From Rummeliibacillus sp044763875 (GTDB taxonomy: Bacteria > Bacillota > Bacilli > Bacillales_A > Planococcaceae): DNA of 64,000 bases. The notes below the pieces were generated by a model. The model was given only the letters and a program-made list of their open reading frames with translations. It was not told the origin of the DNA and ran no database searches. The first letter of the stretch is position 1. Each line of letters begins with the position of its first letter. The stretch covers positions 310,001 to 374,000 of the forward strand of contig NZ_JBIWGZ010000003.1 in the NCBI RefSeq assembly GCF_044763875.1. Reading direction: 5' to 3'. Below are positions 51,493 through 59,334 of this stretch, piece after piece. A program made the translations under genes and the position numbers.

Positions 51493-52290
51493 TTATTTAG
51501 CAAACAAGGATTTAATTTTTGCGAAAACACCTTTATGTTCATTTTCCAATGACATAAGTGGTACAGATTCACCTAATATACGACGAACGATATTACGATA
51601 TGCAATAGCAGCTTGTGTAGATGGCTCCATTACAATCGGTTCTCCTTTGTTAGAAGAGCGAATTACTTGTTCATCGTCTGGAATAATACCCAATAAATCA
51701 ATCGATAAATGTGTCGTAATTTCATTTACATCTAGTGCATCCCCACTTTTCATCAATTGAGGACGAATACGATTGATAATTAATTTAGGTGGTTCGATTT
51801 CTTCCAGTTCTAATAGTCCAATAATGCGATCAGCATCACGTACTGCTGAAATTTCAGGCGTCGTAACAACAATCGCTCTGTCAGCACCAGCAACAGCGTT
51901 TTTATAGCCTTGCTCAATTCCTGCAGGGCAATCAATTAAAACATAGTCAAAATCAAGTTTTAATTCTTCAACTAACGTCGCCATTTGCTGTGGAGTCACA
52001 GCATTCTTATCCGACGTTTGAGCAGCAGGCAATAAGAACAGTAGATCATCAAATCGTTTATCTTTTACTAAAGCCTGTTGGACTTTACAACGCCCTTCAA
52101 CAGTGTCTACTAAGTCATAGATAATACGGTTTTCTAAACCTAAAATTACATCTAGGTTACGCAAACCGATATCTGTATCGATTAAGCATACCTTTTTGTT
52201 TTGAAGGGCCAATGCAGTACCTAAATTAGCAGTAGTAGTTGTTTTCCCTACTCCACCTTTACCAGAAGTAATTACTATAGCTTCACCCAC
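51493..52290 (-). CDS. minD: Septum site-determining ATPase MinD
   Basis: Membrane-associated ATPase that recruits MinC to block polar division. The deviant Walker A motif (GKGGVGKTTTTANLG), DTDIGLRNLDVILGLE and the switch DCPAGIE are intact. The C-terminal amphipathic helix (HKGVFAKIKSLFAK) is the membrane-targeting sequence. It follows minC by one base. Confidence 0.98.
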   Translation of the reverse strand: MGEAIVITSGKGGVGKTTTTANLGTALALQNKKVCLIDTDIGLRNLDVILGLENRIIYDLVDTVEGRCKVQQALVKDKRFDDLLFLLPAAQTSDKNAVTPQQMATLVEELKLDFDYVLIDCPAGIEQGYKNAVAGADRAIVVTTPEISAVRDADRIIGLLELEEIEPPKLIINRIRPQLMKSGDALDVNEITTHLSIDLLGIIPDDEQVIRSSNKGEPIVMEPSTQAAIAYRNIVRRILGESVPLMSLENEHKGVFAKIKSLFAK

Positions 52291-52291
52291 A

Positions 52292-52972
52292 TTAGCTTCC
52301 TCCCTTAAATGTCGATAAATTTGGTCTTAAATTACGTAAATCCTGTAAACGGTCTATGGCAATATGACCGTTTGAGTGGATATAAGCACATTCCATTTCA
52401 GGTCTTTCCGCTAGAATTGTCACCTCATTGGTCATCAATTCCATTAAATCAGCAATCATAAGATGTGTAGCTTCTAACCATGAAGCAGCAATTACACATT
52501 CACGATTTCCATCTACACCGGCATGTGCAATCCCCTTCAAACGACCCATAACATAAATACTGCCTCCAGCAATCACCTTGCCATTGGGATTTACATCACC
52601 AATAACAATGAGATCGCCTTCAGCTTTTAATTCTTGTCCAGAACGTACAATACCTATGTAAGTTGCAGATTGGTTTTTCAAAAGCTTTTGGTTGCATTCT
52701 TCTATTGTAATAACATCACTTTTAATCTTTGAAACTTTTAGATGTTTGGAATGTTGTACGATATGAAGAATTTCCTTTAACTGCTCTTGACTACAATAGC
52801 GGTTACCTACGTGTATTGTTACTTCTGCTTGTCCTTCTAGACCATCTTCAGTGACTTTACGCTTTAATTCATCCAATAAATCAGAGTAAGCGCATTGATC
52901 ATCTAGCTGTAGCACAAGTCCATCTTTTGTACCCTTAATTAAGACTAGTTGCTTAGTTGTCAAATGCTTCAC
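52292..52972 (-). CDS. minC: Septum site-determining protein MinC
   Basis: Inhibitor of FtsZ assembly. The N-terminal FtsZ-binding domain covers residues 1-105, and the C-terminal beta-helix begins with VRSGQELKAEGDLIVIGDVNPNGKV and has GGSIYVMGRLKGIAHAG, the MinD-binding side. The length is 226 residues. It is in one operon with mreBCD and minD. Confidence 0.96.
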   Translation of the reverse strand: MKHLTTKQLVLIKGTKDGLVLQLDDQCAYSDLLDELKRKVTEDGLEGQAEVTIHVGNRYCSQEQLKEILHIVQHSKHLKVSKIKSDVITIEECNQKLLKNQSATYIGIVRSGQELKAEGDLIVIGDVNPNGKVIAGGSIYVMGRLKGIAHAGVDGNRECVIAASWLEATHLMIADLMELMTNEVTILAERPEMECAYIHSNGHIAIDRLQDLRNLRPNLSTFKGGS

Positions 52973-52986
52973 CTCACGCTTCTCTG

Positions 52987-53514
52987 CTATAACGTTGATT
53001 GATTCGCTTTCTTTAAGAGACGAGCTTCTATCAAATACTTAAACGTCCACCCTAGCATGATTAAATAGATAGAGTTTGCAATCATAGTTGGTATGAGTCG
53101 TTGATTTAAAAACTCGGTAAATGGAACTGAAGTAAAAGAAATCAATAAGAAAAATTGATGTAAAACTATCTCTAATAGCGCTACAAGCACCAACGAAAGA
53201 ATTGTTGTTATAGCTAGATGTTGATGGATATATTTTACTGTAGAACCTGCAATAAAACAAATAAATGGGTACAAGAATGTATATAATCCAATAATATCAA
53301 TATAGAAAATATCATACAATACCCCAAATATTAATCCATACAACATCGCACGTTTGCGATCATAATAAATAGACAAGAAGATTAAGTACAAGATTAGGAA
53401 TCTAGGTACTAAGTAATATAGATGACCATGCCACTCAATTGGCGAATAAAGGGAAAACTCTGTTTCTACAAAAAACAGTATAACAGCAACAAAAGGAATT
53501 AAAAATCTCGCCAT
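52987..53514 (-). CDS. mreD: Rod shape-determining protein MreD
   Basis: Polytopic membrane protein (175 residues, about five hydrophobic segments) of the elongasome. The motif YYDRKRAMLYGLIFGVLYDIFY is characteristic. Its start shares one base with the mreC stop. It lies between mreC and minC as in B. subtilis. Confidence 0.92.
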   Translation of the reverse strand: MARFLIPFVAVILFFVETEFSLYSPIEWHGHLYYLVPRFLILYLIFLSIYYDRKRAMLYGLIFGVLYDIFYIDIIGLYTFLYPFICFIAGSTVKYIHQHLAITTILSLVLVALLEIVLHQFFLLISFTSVPFTEFLNQRLIPTMIANSIYLIMLGWTFKYLIEARLLKKANQSTL

Positions 53515-54419
53515 TAGTTCCCCGCTCCTGTGCCTGTAGTAATTGTATTATTGGTATTATTACCATCAGAACCATCAACCGAGATGGATTGACGTTTAGC
53601 AATAACAACATGATCTAACATAGAGAAATCAGCTGCAGGTTTTACATATGCTAGTTTTGTTAAACCATAGTCATCTGTAGAAACTTCCGTAATTTCACCG
53701 ATTAGTATACCTTTAGGGAATATGCCACCTAAGCCAGAAGTAGTAACTTTATCGCCTTTTTTAACGGGTAAACTTGAGTCGATTCGTTTTAGAAGCAACT
53801 CGCCACGTTTTGCATCAAAACCTTCGATCAAGCCAAATGCTTCTGATTTTTTTGTCGCAACTGCCGCAGATACTCTGTAATTTGTATTATTAGTTGATAA
53901 TAATTCAACTTGAGAAGTATAAGGCGTCGTTTGCACAATTTTACCAACTAAACCTTTAGAAGTTAGAACAGCCATATTGACTTTCACACCGCTTATAGAA
54001 CCCTGATTCAAAATGAGTTTTTCTTCCCATTGGTCAGGGTTACGTGCGATAACATTTGCTTGAATTGGATCAAAGTTACGTAAATCATCTTTTTTACCAA
54101 CTAAATCTTTTAACTTGTCATTTTCAACTTTCAATTCATTGACTTTAGCTTGTAGAGTTCCAAATTCTTCCAAGCGCGATTTTAAACGTTTGTTTTCATC
54201 ATAGGTGTTAATTAGTGAATCTATATTACTGATGAATCCTGTAAAATAGCTTGCCGGTTTAGCAACGATTGATTGTCCAAAGCCGACAGTGTCTTTGATT
54301 ATTTGTTCAGGAAGTGATGCGTTTTGACGATCGCGTAAGGAAAAGCTAATCAATGCCACTAAGAAGATTACGCCGACAAGCAGCAATATCAATCGCTTAT
54401 TCGAGAAAAACTGTGGCAT
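53514..54419 (-). CDS. mreC: Rod shape-determining protein MreC
   Basis: Bitopic elongasome protein. An N-terminal cytoplasmic tail and membrane helix (LILLLVGVIFLVALISFSL) are followed by a coiled coil (residues 70-110) and two beta domains with ANVIARNPDQW and GLVGKIV. The last 20 residues are Asn/Thr/Gly-rich. The length is 301 residues. Confidence 0.96.
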   Translation of the reverse strand: MPQFFSNKRLILLLVGVIFLVALISFSLRDRQNASLPEQIIKDTVGFGQSIVAKPASYFTGFISNIDSLINTYDENKRLKSRLEEFGTLQAKVNELKVENDKLKDLVGKKDDLRNFDPIQANVIARNPDQWEEKLILNQGSISGVKVNMAVLTSKGLVGKIVQTTPYTSQVELLSTNNTNYRVSAAVATKKSEAFGLIEGFDAKRGELLLKRIDSSLPVKKGDKVTTSGLGGIFPKGILIGEITEVSTDDYGLTKLAYVKPAADFSMLDHVVIAKRQSISVDGSDGNNTNNTITTGTGAGN

Positions 54420-54432
54420 TGTCTAATCCCCC

Positions 54433-55449
54433 TTATTTTGTTTGATGACGACGTATTAAATCGATGTGGTCTAGAGCCATACCAGTACCAATAGCAACAC
54501 AATCTAATGGGTTTTCTGCGATAAATACAGGCATATTTGTTTCGTCACTAATTACTTTGTCCAAGTTTTTAAGTAAAGCACCACCGCCAGTTAATACAAT
54601 ACCGCGTTCCATTACGTCAGCAGATAATTCTGGAGGAGTTTGTTCTAATGTTTTTTTCACGCCATCGATAATCGCTGAAATTGATTCTTTCAATGCATCT
54701 ACGATTTCAACAGATGAAATTTCAATTGTTTTTGGAAGTCCTGTCACTAAATCACGACCGCGGATTTCCATTCTTTCCACTTCACCCTCAGTGCTTGCTG
54801 AACCAATTTCGATTTTAATTGTTTCAGATGTACGTTCACCGATTGTTAAGTTGTAAGTTTTACGAATATAAGCAATAATTGCTGAATCCATTGCATCTCC
54901 ACCGACACGTACAGATTCACTTGTTACAATACCACCTAAAGAAATAACAGCAACCTCAGATGTACCGCCACCTATATCAACTACCATACTACCTGTTGGT
55001 TCCCAAACTGGTAGATTTGCACCGATAGCCGCTGCAAATGGTTCTTCAATTGTATATGCTTCTTTTGCACCTGCTTGACGAGAAGCATCAATTACGGCAC
55101 GTTGTTCTACTGATGTAATACCATAAGGTACACAAATCATTACATTTGGCTTTTTCCAGTTACCACCAGAAGCCTTCATAGCTTCTTCCATATAATATTT
55201 AATCATTGCAGTTGTAATATCGAAATCTGCAATAACACCATCTTTCATCGGGCGGATCGCCACGATTGAGCCTGGTGTACGACCAATCATTTTTTTAGCA
55301 TCGTTACCTACTGCAACGATATCACCAGATTGTGTATTTTTCGCAACTACAGAAGGTTCTCTGAGTACGATTCCTTTACCTTTCAAAAATACCAATGTAT
55401 TTGCTGTGCCGAGGTCAATCCCGACATCTTTTCCACCTAATCCAAACAC
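54433..55449 (-). CDS. mreB: Rod shape-determining actin homologue MreB
   Basis: Filament-forming ATPase that organises lateral wall synthesis. Phosphate and adenosine motifs (GIDLGTANTLVF, VVDIGGGTSEVAVIS, GIVLTGGGALLKNLD) are intact. I chose the GTG at 55449, giving MFGLGGKDVGIDLG as in B. subtilis MreB, with AAGGAAG about 9 bases upstream. A longer in-frame reading with 16 extra residues has no comparable site. It is the first gene of the mre-min operon. Confidence 0.96.
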   Translation of the reverse strand: MFGLGGKDVGIDLGTANTLVFLKGKGIVLREPSVVAKNTQSGDIVAVGNDAKKMIGRTPGSIVAIRPMKDGVIADFDITTAMIKYYMEEAMKASGGNWKKPNVMICVPYGITSVEQRAVIDASRQAGAKEAYTIEEPFAAAIGANLPVWEPTGSMVVDIGGGTSEVAVISLGGIVTSESVRVGGDAMDSAIIAYIRKTYNLTIGERTSETIKIEIGSASTEGEVERMEIRGRDLVTGLPKTIEISSVEIVDALKESISAIIDGVKKTLEQTPPELSADVMERGIVLTGGGALLKNLDKVISDETNMPVFIAENPLDCVAIGTGMALDHIDLIRRHQTK

Positions 55450-55544
55450 TATTTTGTTCTTCCTTTCTCTTTTAGCCATAACTTTCGTAGCTGTCATAAA
55501 ATCATAAGTTTCATTATAACGGAAAAGAGTAAAAAATTACAGTA

Positions 55545-56243
55545 CTACATATACCCTTTCTCTTTTAAACTTATAAATTGATGATCTCCGATAATGACAT
55601 GGTCTAATAGCTCTATTCCAATGATTAAACCTGCTTCTTGAAGACGCTTAGTCACGTCGATATCTTCAGGACTTGGAGAAGGATTACCAGATGGATGATT
55701 ATGGGCACAAATAATCGAGGCGGCTGATCGTTTTACAGCTTCACGAAAAATTTCACGGGGATGTACAATTGAAGCATTTAAACTCCCAATAAAAATCGTT
55801 TGCTGATGGATAATTTGGTTTTTGACATTTAAGAAAAGCGTCACAAAGTTTTCTTGCAATAAAGAAGACATATCTGGCATTAAAAACGTCGCGGCATCTT
55901 GTGGTGAACGAATTGTGAAACGTTCATCAGCCCTTTTTTTGTGTAAACGTCTTCCTAATTCAATAGACGCCAACAGCTGGATGGCCTTTGCTTCACCAAT
56001 ACCTTTAATATCCATAATTTCTTCGATTGTTGCATTCTTTAATTCGTGAAGCTGTTCAAAATGGGTTAATACACGATTTGCTACATGAAGAACAGATTCT
56101 TGCTTCGTGCCTGTCCGGAGTAATATCGCGATCAACTCTTGATTTGATAAACTATCTGCGCCTTGTCGCTTCAGTCTTTCTCTAGGTCTATCATCTTGAT
56201 GTACATCACGAATCATGAGTGATGCTTCAACATTAGTTACCAT
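55545..56243 (-). CDS. radC: RadC family JAB1/MPN metalloprotein
   Basis: The JAMM motif (HNHPSGNPSPSPED), an N-terminal UPF0758 region (DRPRERLKRQGADSLSNQELIAILL) and a helix-hairpin-helix stretch (DIKGIGEAKAIQLLA) are intact. The ATG at 56243 has GGGGG about 9 bases upstream. It overlaps the Maf-like gene by 11 bases. The DNA repair role implied by the name is doubtful in the literature; its enzymatic role is unsettled. Confidence 0.94.
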   Translation of the reverse strand: MVTNVEASLMIRDVHQDDRPRERLKRQGADSLSNQELIAILLRTGTKQESVLHVANRVLTHFEQLHELKNATIEEIMDIKGIGEAKAIQLLASIELGRRLHKKRADERFTIRSPQDAATFLMPDMSSLLQENFVTLFLNVKNQIIHQQTIFIGSLNASIVHPREIFREAVKRSAASIICAHNHPSGNPSPSPEDIDVTKRLQEAGLIIGIELLDHVIIGDHQFISLKEKGYM

Positions 56244-56844
56244 GTACTTGTTCCCCCTTTTCAACAGCAATAATTTTCTTATCCGTCAAAAAAGTTCTAA
56301 GTACATCTAAAGGAAGTCCTGCGACATTATATTTGCTTCCATCAATCTTCTTCACTAAATTTTGTCCAACTCCCATTATATTATAACCAACATCTTGCTC
56401 AAAAGGTTCCCCTGTTTCGACATATTGAGCAATTATTTTTTCTGATAAACGATGCATCGTCACATCAGACTGAACAACAAAAGATGAAAGCTGGTCCTCA
56501 TAGCGAATTCCTACTGCTGTTGTCACTTTATGTTTGTTATTTGATAATCTCTTAAAATAAGATATTGCTTCATTTCTAGTACGAGGTAAACGTATTATCT
56601 CCCCTTTTAAACTTACAACACGTTTAACATTCATATAGCATAATGATGCATGTGGTTTTTGCATACGTAATAGCTTTACAACTACGGAACTATTAGCAAA
56701 TTCAAAGGGATTAGTAGGCAGTGCATAATCCATTGGTACATTTTGGTAGATGACTGAAAAAGGTAGTTGTAGTTTTCCAAATAACTCTTCACAATTCCCC
56801 TGTGGATTAAGTAAAATAATGTCTTTGTTTGATCGTATTGACAT
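56233..56844 (-). CDS. Maf-like protein with lost catalytic motifs
   Basis: The position next to radC and mreB, the length and the C-terminal half (EAISYFKRLSNNKHKVTTAVGI, GYNIMGVGQNLVKKIDGSKYNVAGLP) identify a member of the Maf nucleotide pyrophosphatase family. The N-terminal active-site region is unlike the family: the ASxSPRR loop reads LNPQGNCEEL, and the segment that should be VIGADT reads SLCYMNVKR. Without the catalytic aspartate the protein is unlikely to hydrolyse nucleotides. It could be a pseudoenzyme retained for another role in division, or a decaying gene that still reads through. Confidence 0.75.
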   Translation of the reverse strand: MSIRSNKDIILLNPQGNCEELFGKLQLPFSVIYQNVPMDYALPTNPFEFANSSVVVKLLRMQKPHASLCYMNVKRVVSLKGEIIRLPRTRNEAISYFKRLSNNKHKVTTAVGIRYEDQLSSFVVQSDVTMHRLSEKIIAQYVETGEPFEQDVGYNIMGVGQNLVKKIDGSKYNVAGLPLDVLRTFLTDKKIIAVEKGEQVHGN

Positions 56845-56941
56845 TCCATCATACCTCCTTTTTAGCCATCATAATAGAAAAGTAAAATTTAGGGAAATAA
56901 CCAAAAATAAACAAAATTCTTTTTTACATCTATTTTAACGA

Positions 56942-57571
56942 TCAAAATTTAATTTCTAAGCAATCATTTTGCGAGACATAACGCGCTAAAAGTTGTAATT
57001 TTACCACCTCTAAATTATTGGAAGCCTTTGTCATAGCAGTAACATTCGCCTTCCAATCAGCTGGAGTGGCTTGTTCTTTAGTAGATTTGCTAAAATTTAA
57101 TTTTGCAACTTTGCTAACTTCCAGTAATTGTGGTATATTTTTAAGTCCTTTTTCTTCACAAGTTGCTCCAGATAGCGTAAATGGCTTTACAAAGGCATCT
57201 TTGGTTACGATGGATTTGATCTTCTTTTCACTATTCCCTACAGCACTCCATAAATAGAATTGCTTTCCTGCTTGTACAATCGCAACATTTTCATATTCAG
57301 GATGACCTGCTAGAAAATCCGACGCTGCTTGTGATGAAGAATAAACACCGTATTGAACTGCATAGAATTTTACTGGTTTACTAGTTTCTTTTGTACTTTG
57401 TGACGTACTGGAAGATAATGTTTGTTCATCAGGTTGCGCTGATCTCTTTTCAACTGTCTGCAAGATAAAGAAAAATAGTAGTACCCCTGCAGCACCTATC
57501 AATACGCCATGAAAAACGGCCGCTAACATAAAATGTGTTTGTTCTTGTTTTTTTCTACTATTAAATTTCAT
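56942..57571 (-). CDS. spoIIB: SpoIIB-like SPOR-domain membrane protein
   Basis: A short cytoplasmic basic stretch, one membrane helix (FHGVLIGAAGVLLFFFIL) and a Ser/Thr-rich linker are followed by a SPOR-like domain (FYAVQYGVYSSSQAASDFLA, then GKQFYLWSAVGNS). B. subtilis spoIIB, which helps septal wall dissolution during engulfment, lies in the same place between maf and comC. The protein is 209 residues, shorter than the B. subtilis one. The ATG at 57571 follows GGGGTG. Confidence 0.75.
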   Translation of the reverse strand: MKFNSRKKQEQTHFMLAAVFHGVLIGAAGVLLFFFILQTVEKRSAQPDEQTLSSSTSQSTKETSKPVKFYAVQYGVYSSSQAASDFLAGHPEYENVAIVQAGKQFYLWSAVGNSEKKIKSIVTKDAFVKPFTLSGATCEEKGLKNIPQLLEVSKVAKLNFSKSTKEQATPADWKANVTAMTKASNNLEVVKLQLLARYVSQNDCLEIKF

Positions 57572-57610
57572 GACATCACCCCTATTCAATACCCTAGCAG
57601 AATAGACATA

Positions 57611-57642
57611 AAAAAAGACAAGACTGATGTCGCCTTGCCTTA
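57611..57642 (-). terminator. Terminator after comC
   Basis: AAGGCAAG and CTTGTCTT pair with a short loop and are followed by TTTTTATG on the minus strand, between comC and spoIIB. Confidence 0.75.
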
Positions 57643-57655
57643 AAAAGTTTTCTAT

Positions 57656-58397
57656 TTAAAATAACAAATTAGTATACCATTCGAGTATCTCTTGCCCATA
57701 AAAATACGTCACCACGCTTCCTACAGCAATCCATGGTCCAAATGGGATTGGTTGCTTACTCCCCTTTTTTTGCCACATAAGTTGTACTACACCTGCTACG
57801 AGTCCGATTACTGCAGACATAAACAAAGCCACAATTGTCAACTTAAAACCCAGTACAAGACCAATGACGAAAAATAGCTTAATATCGCCACCACCCATAC
57901 CACCTTTCGACACAAAGGCAATAACAAACAAAATACCAAATCCAACAGTTGCTCCAACAAGCGCATCCCACCAAGGATCTAGTGGAGATAAAACACGACA
58001 TACAATAAGCATAACCGCAAATGGCAATAGCACTTTATCTGGTATAAGCATATATGCAATATCCGAAACAGTAATAATCACCAGTAGTGAGATAAATAGT
58101 AATGCAACTGCTAATTCTGGAGTAAATCCGAAATGAGTATATGCTAAAGTAAATAAAATTCCTGTTAATAGTTCCATTAATGGATGGAAGAATCCTATTT
58201 TCGCACCGCATGTACGACATTTCCCTCCTAAGAAAATATAGGAAAGGACCGGCACTAAATCGATTGCCGTTAATCTTCTTTTACATCCATCACAATGTGA
58301 AGGTGGCACCTTTTGGCACACGTAACCCTACTACATTAAAAAAAGAGCCAAATACTAAACCAAATATCATAAAAAACACTGCATAGACAATTTCCAT
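57656..58397 (-). pseudogene. comC: Frameshifted comC (prepilin peptidase)
   Basis: Prepilin peptidase of competence and type IV pili. A good start (ATG at 58397, GAGGG 7 bases upstream) reads MEIVYAVFFMIFGLVFGSFF and NVVGLRVPKG, the normal first helix, then stops at a TGA six codons later. The rest of the protein (VPPSHCDGC onward) is intact in another frame, with both CxxC pairs and the aspartates of SDIAYMLIPD and GGGDIKL. About four or five codons of the usual linker are missing at the junction, so a small out-of-frame deletion is likely rather than a single-base error. An in-frame GTG (58321) could give a truncated protein lacking the first helix. Confidence 0.8.
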
Positions 58398-58414
58398 CTT
58401 TTATCCCTCTTTAC

Positions 58415-58531
58415 CCCGCTATAACGGGCAGTATACCCCACCTTAAGTCTAATCTTGGGTTAACTGCCCATAAAAGCCCGATTGGTTAAACTAACAATCA
58501 GTGGAAAAGCACCACTAATTGAAGTTCCACT
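58415..58531. repeat. Structured intergenic repeat
   Basis: Two nested inverted repeats lie one after the other: GGGCAGTATACCC with GGGTTAACTGCCC, then ATCAGTGG with CCACTAAT. I recall similar sequences (gggcagt...actgccc...aagttccac) as dispersed repeats in Bacillales genomes. It fills the space between comC and the pilO remnant. Confidence 0.5.
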
Positions 58532-58775
58532 TTACTTATTGTTTTGATCATCCAATTGACCGACATAATAGAAGGTTGTAAGTTGAATTGTCGCTTGCAA
58601 TTGATCTTCTTTGGTATCTGTAGATGAACCTGTTACTTCTGTATTTGGGGTTGCATAAGAAACAGAGTCAATACGCATAATTCGGGGTAAAGTCTCAATT
58701 TCCTTTAAAATTCTATGATTTCTTTTTTATCTATTGCAGAAACAGACATACGATAGATGCTGATAATAACGAAAA
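58532..58775 (-). pseudogene. pilO: 3' remnant of pilO (type IV pilus assembly)
   Basis: Reading on the minus strand, the piece SIYRMSVSAIDKKEIIEF is followed after a one-base deletion by LKEIETLPRIMRIDSVSY, ... LQATIQLTTFYYVGQLDDQNN and a stop. YRMSVSA and IMRIDSVSY with a final beta strand ending FYY are typical of the C-terminal domain of PilO. The N-terminal two thirds are absent. No start, no ribosome binding site and an internal frameshift indicate a dead remnant, not a gene. Confidence 0.65.
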
Positions 58776-58794
58776 AAACCCTATTGATTGATAT

Positions 58795-59289
58795 AAATCT
58801 AAAAAAGCCAACATAATAACTATAGGAAAAGGTACATTGAGAATTTATGTAGGAAGTAAAATTAATATTGATTCAAATAGTTCAATAAAAAATCTTCAGA
58901 AAGAAATGTATCCTAATTATTTGATTATTATAAGAACAACAACTACAGTGATGCAAAAGGTTACTTATCGATAACTAGATGCTGAAAATAATAGTTTGAC
59001 TGTTGATAATATATCTAGATTTAAAGGAATATCTATCCAAGAATAGCTTTTACCTGAAGTAATGAAATTCCACAAGTTATATTCACTCCTAATGCAGATA
59101 TTTTTATTAATGGTAACCATCCTATTTACGGAGTAGTTATGGCAAAATCTTTTACTGGTAATGGTACTCCATCAGAAGTGAATCGTTCAGAAAATGTGCC
59201 CATCGAAGTTGTTGAAACAGGAAATCCATTAGGAGAATGACAAGGGGAATTACTATATACTGTAATTTCAACAGATTCAATAATTGAAA
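58795..59289 (+). pseudogene. Broken gene on the plus strand, possibly PilX/DUF7305-like
   Basis: Frames interrupted by several stops read IGKGTLRIYVGSKINIDSNS, then ENNSLTVDNISRFKGISIQE, then VIFTPNADIFINGNHPIYG and VVMAKSFTGNGTPSEVN. Such I-Y-V-G and N-G-N...Y-G patterns resemble the beta-helical surface part of PilX-type or DUF7305 proteins found in type IV pilus loci. I cannot confirm the family. It ends in an intact terminator. With the pilO remnant and the broken comC it forms a decayed pilus region. Confidence 0.5.
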
Positions 59290-59292
59290 AAT

Positions 59293-59321
59293 AAAAAAGC
59301 AGGGATTTCCCCTGCTTTTTT
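59293..59321. terminator. Bidirectional terminator
   Basis: AAAAAAGCAGGG and CCCTGCTTTTTT form a hairpin with T runs on both strands. It serves the GGDEF gene on the minus strand and the broken gene on the plus strand. Confidence 0.92.
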
Positions 59322-59334
59322 CATCCTTATTCCG

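Noticed and set aside
56233..56844. Calling the radC-adjacent gene a normal active Maf pyrophosphatase
   Set aside because: The SPRR loop and the GADT aspartate are missing, so an active enzyme cannot be supported.
57656..58321. Treating the downstream comC frame with its GTG start as a complete gene
   Set aside because: The intact first helix with a proper start and ribosome binding site lies just upstream in another frame, so the gene is better read as frameshifted.
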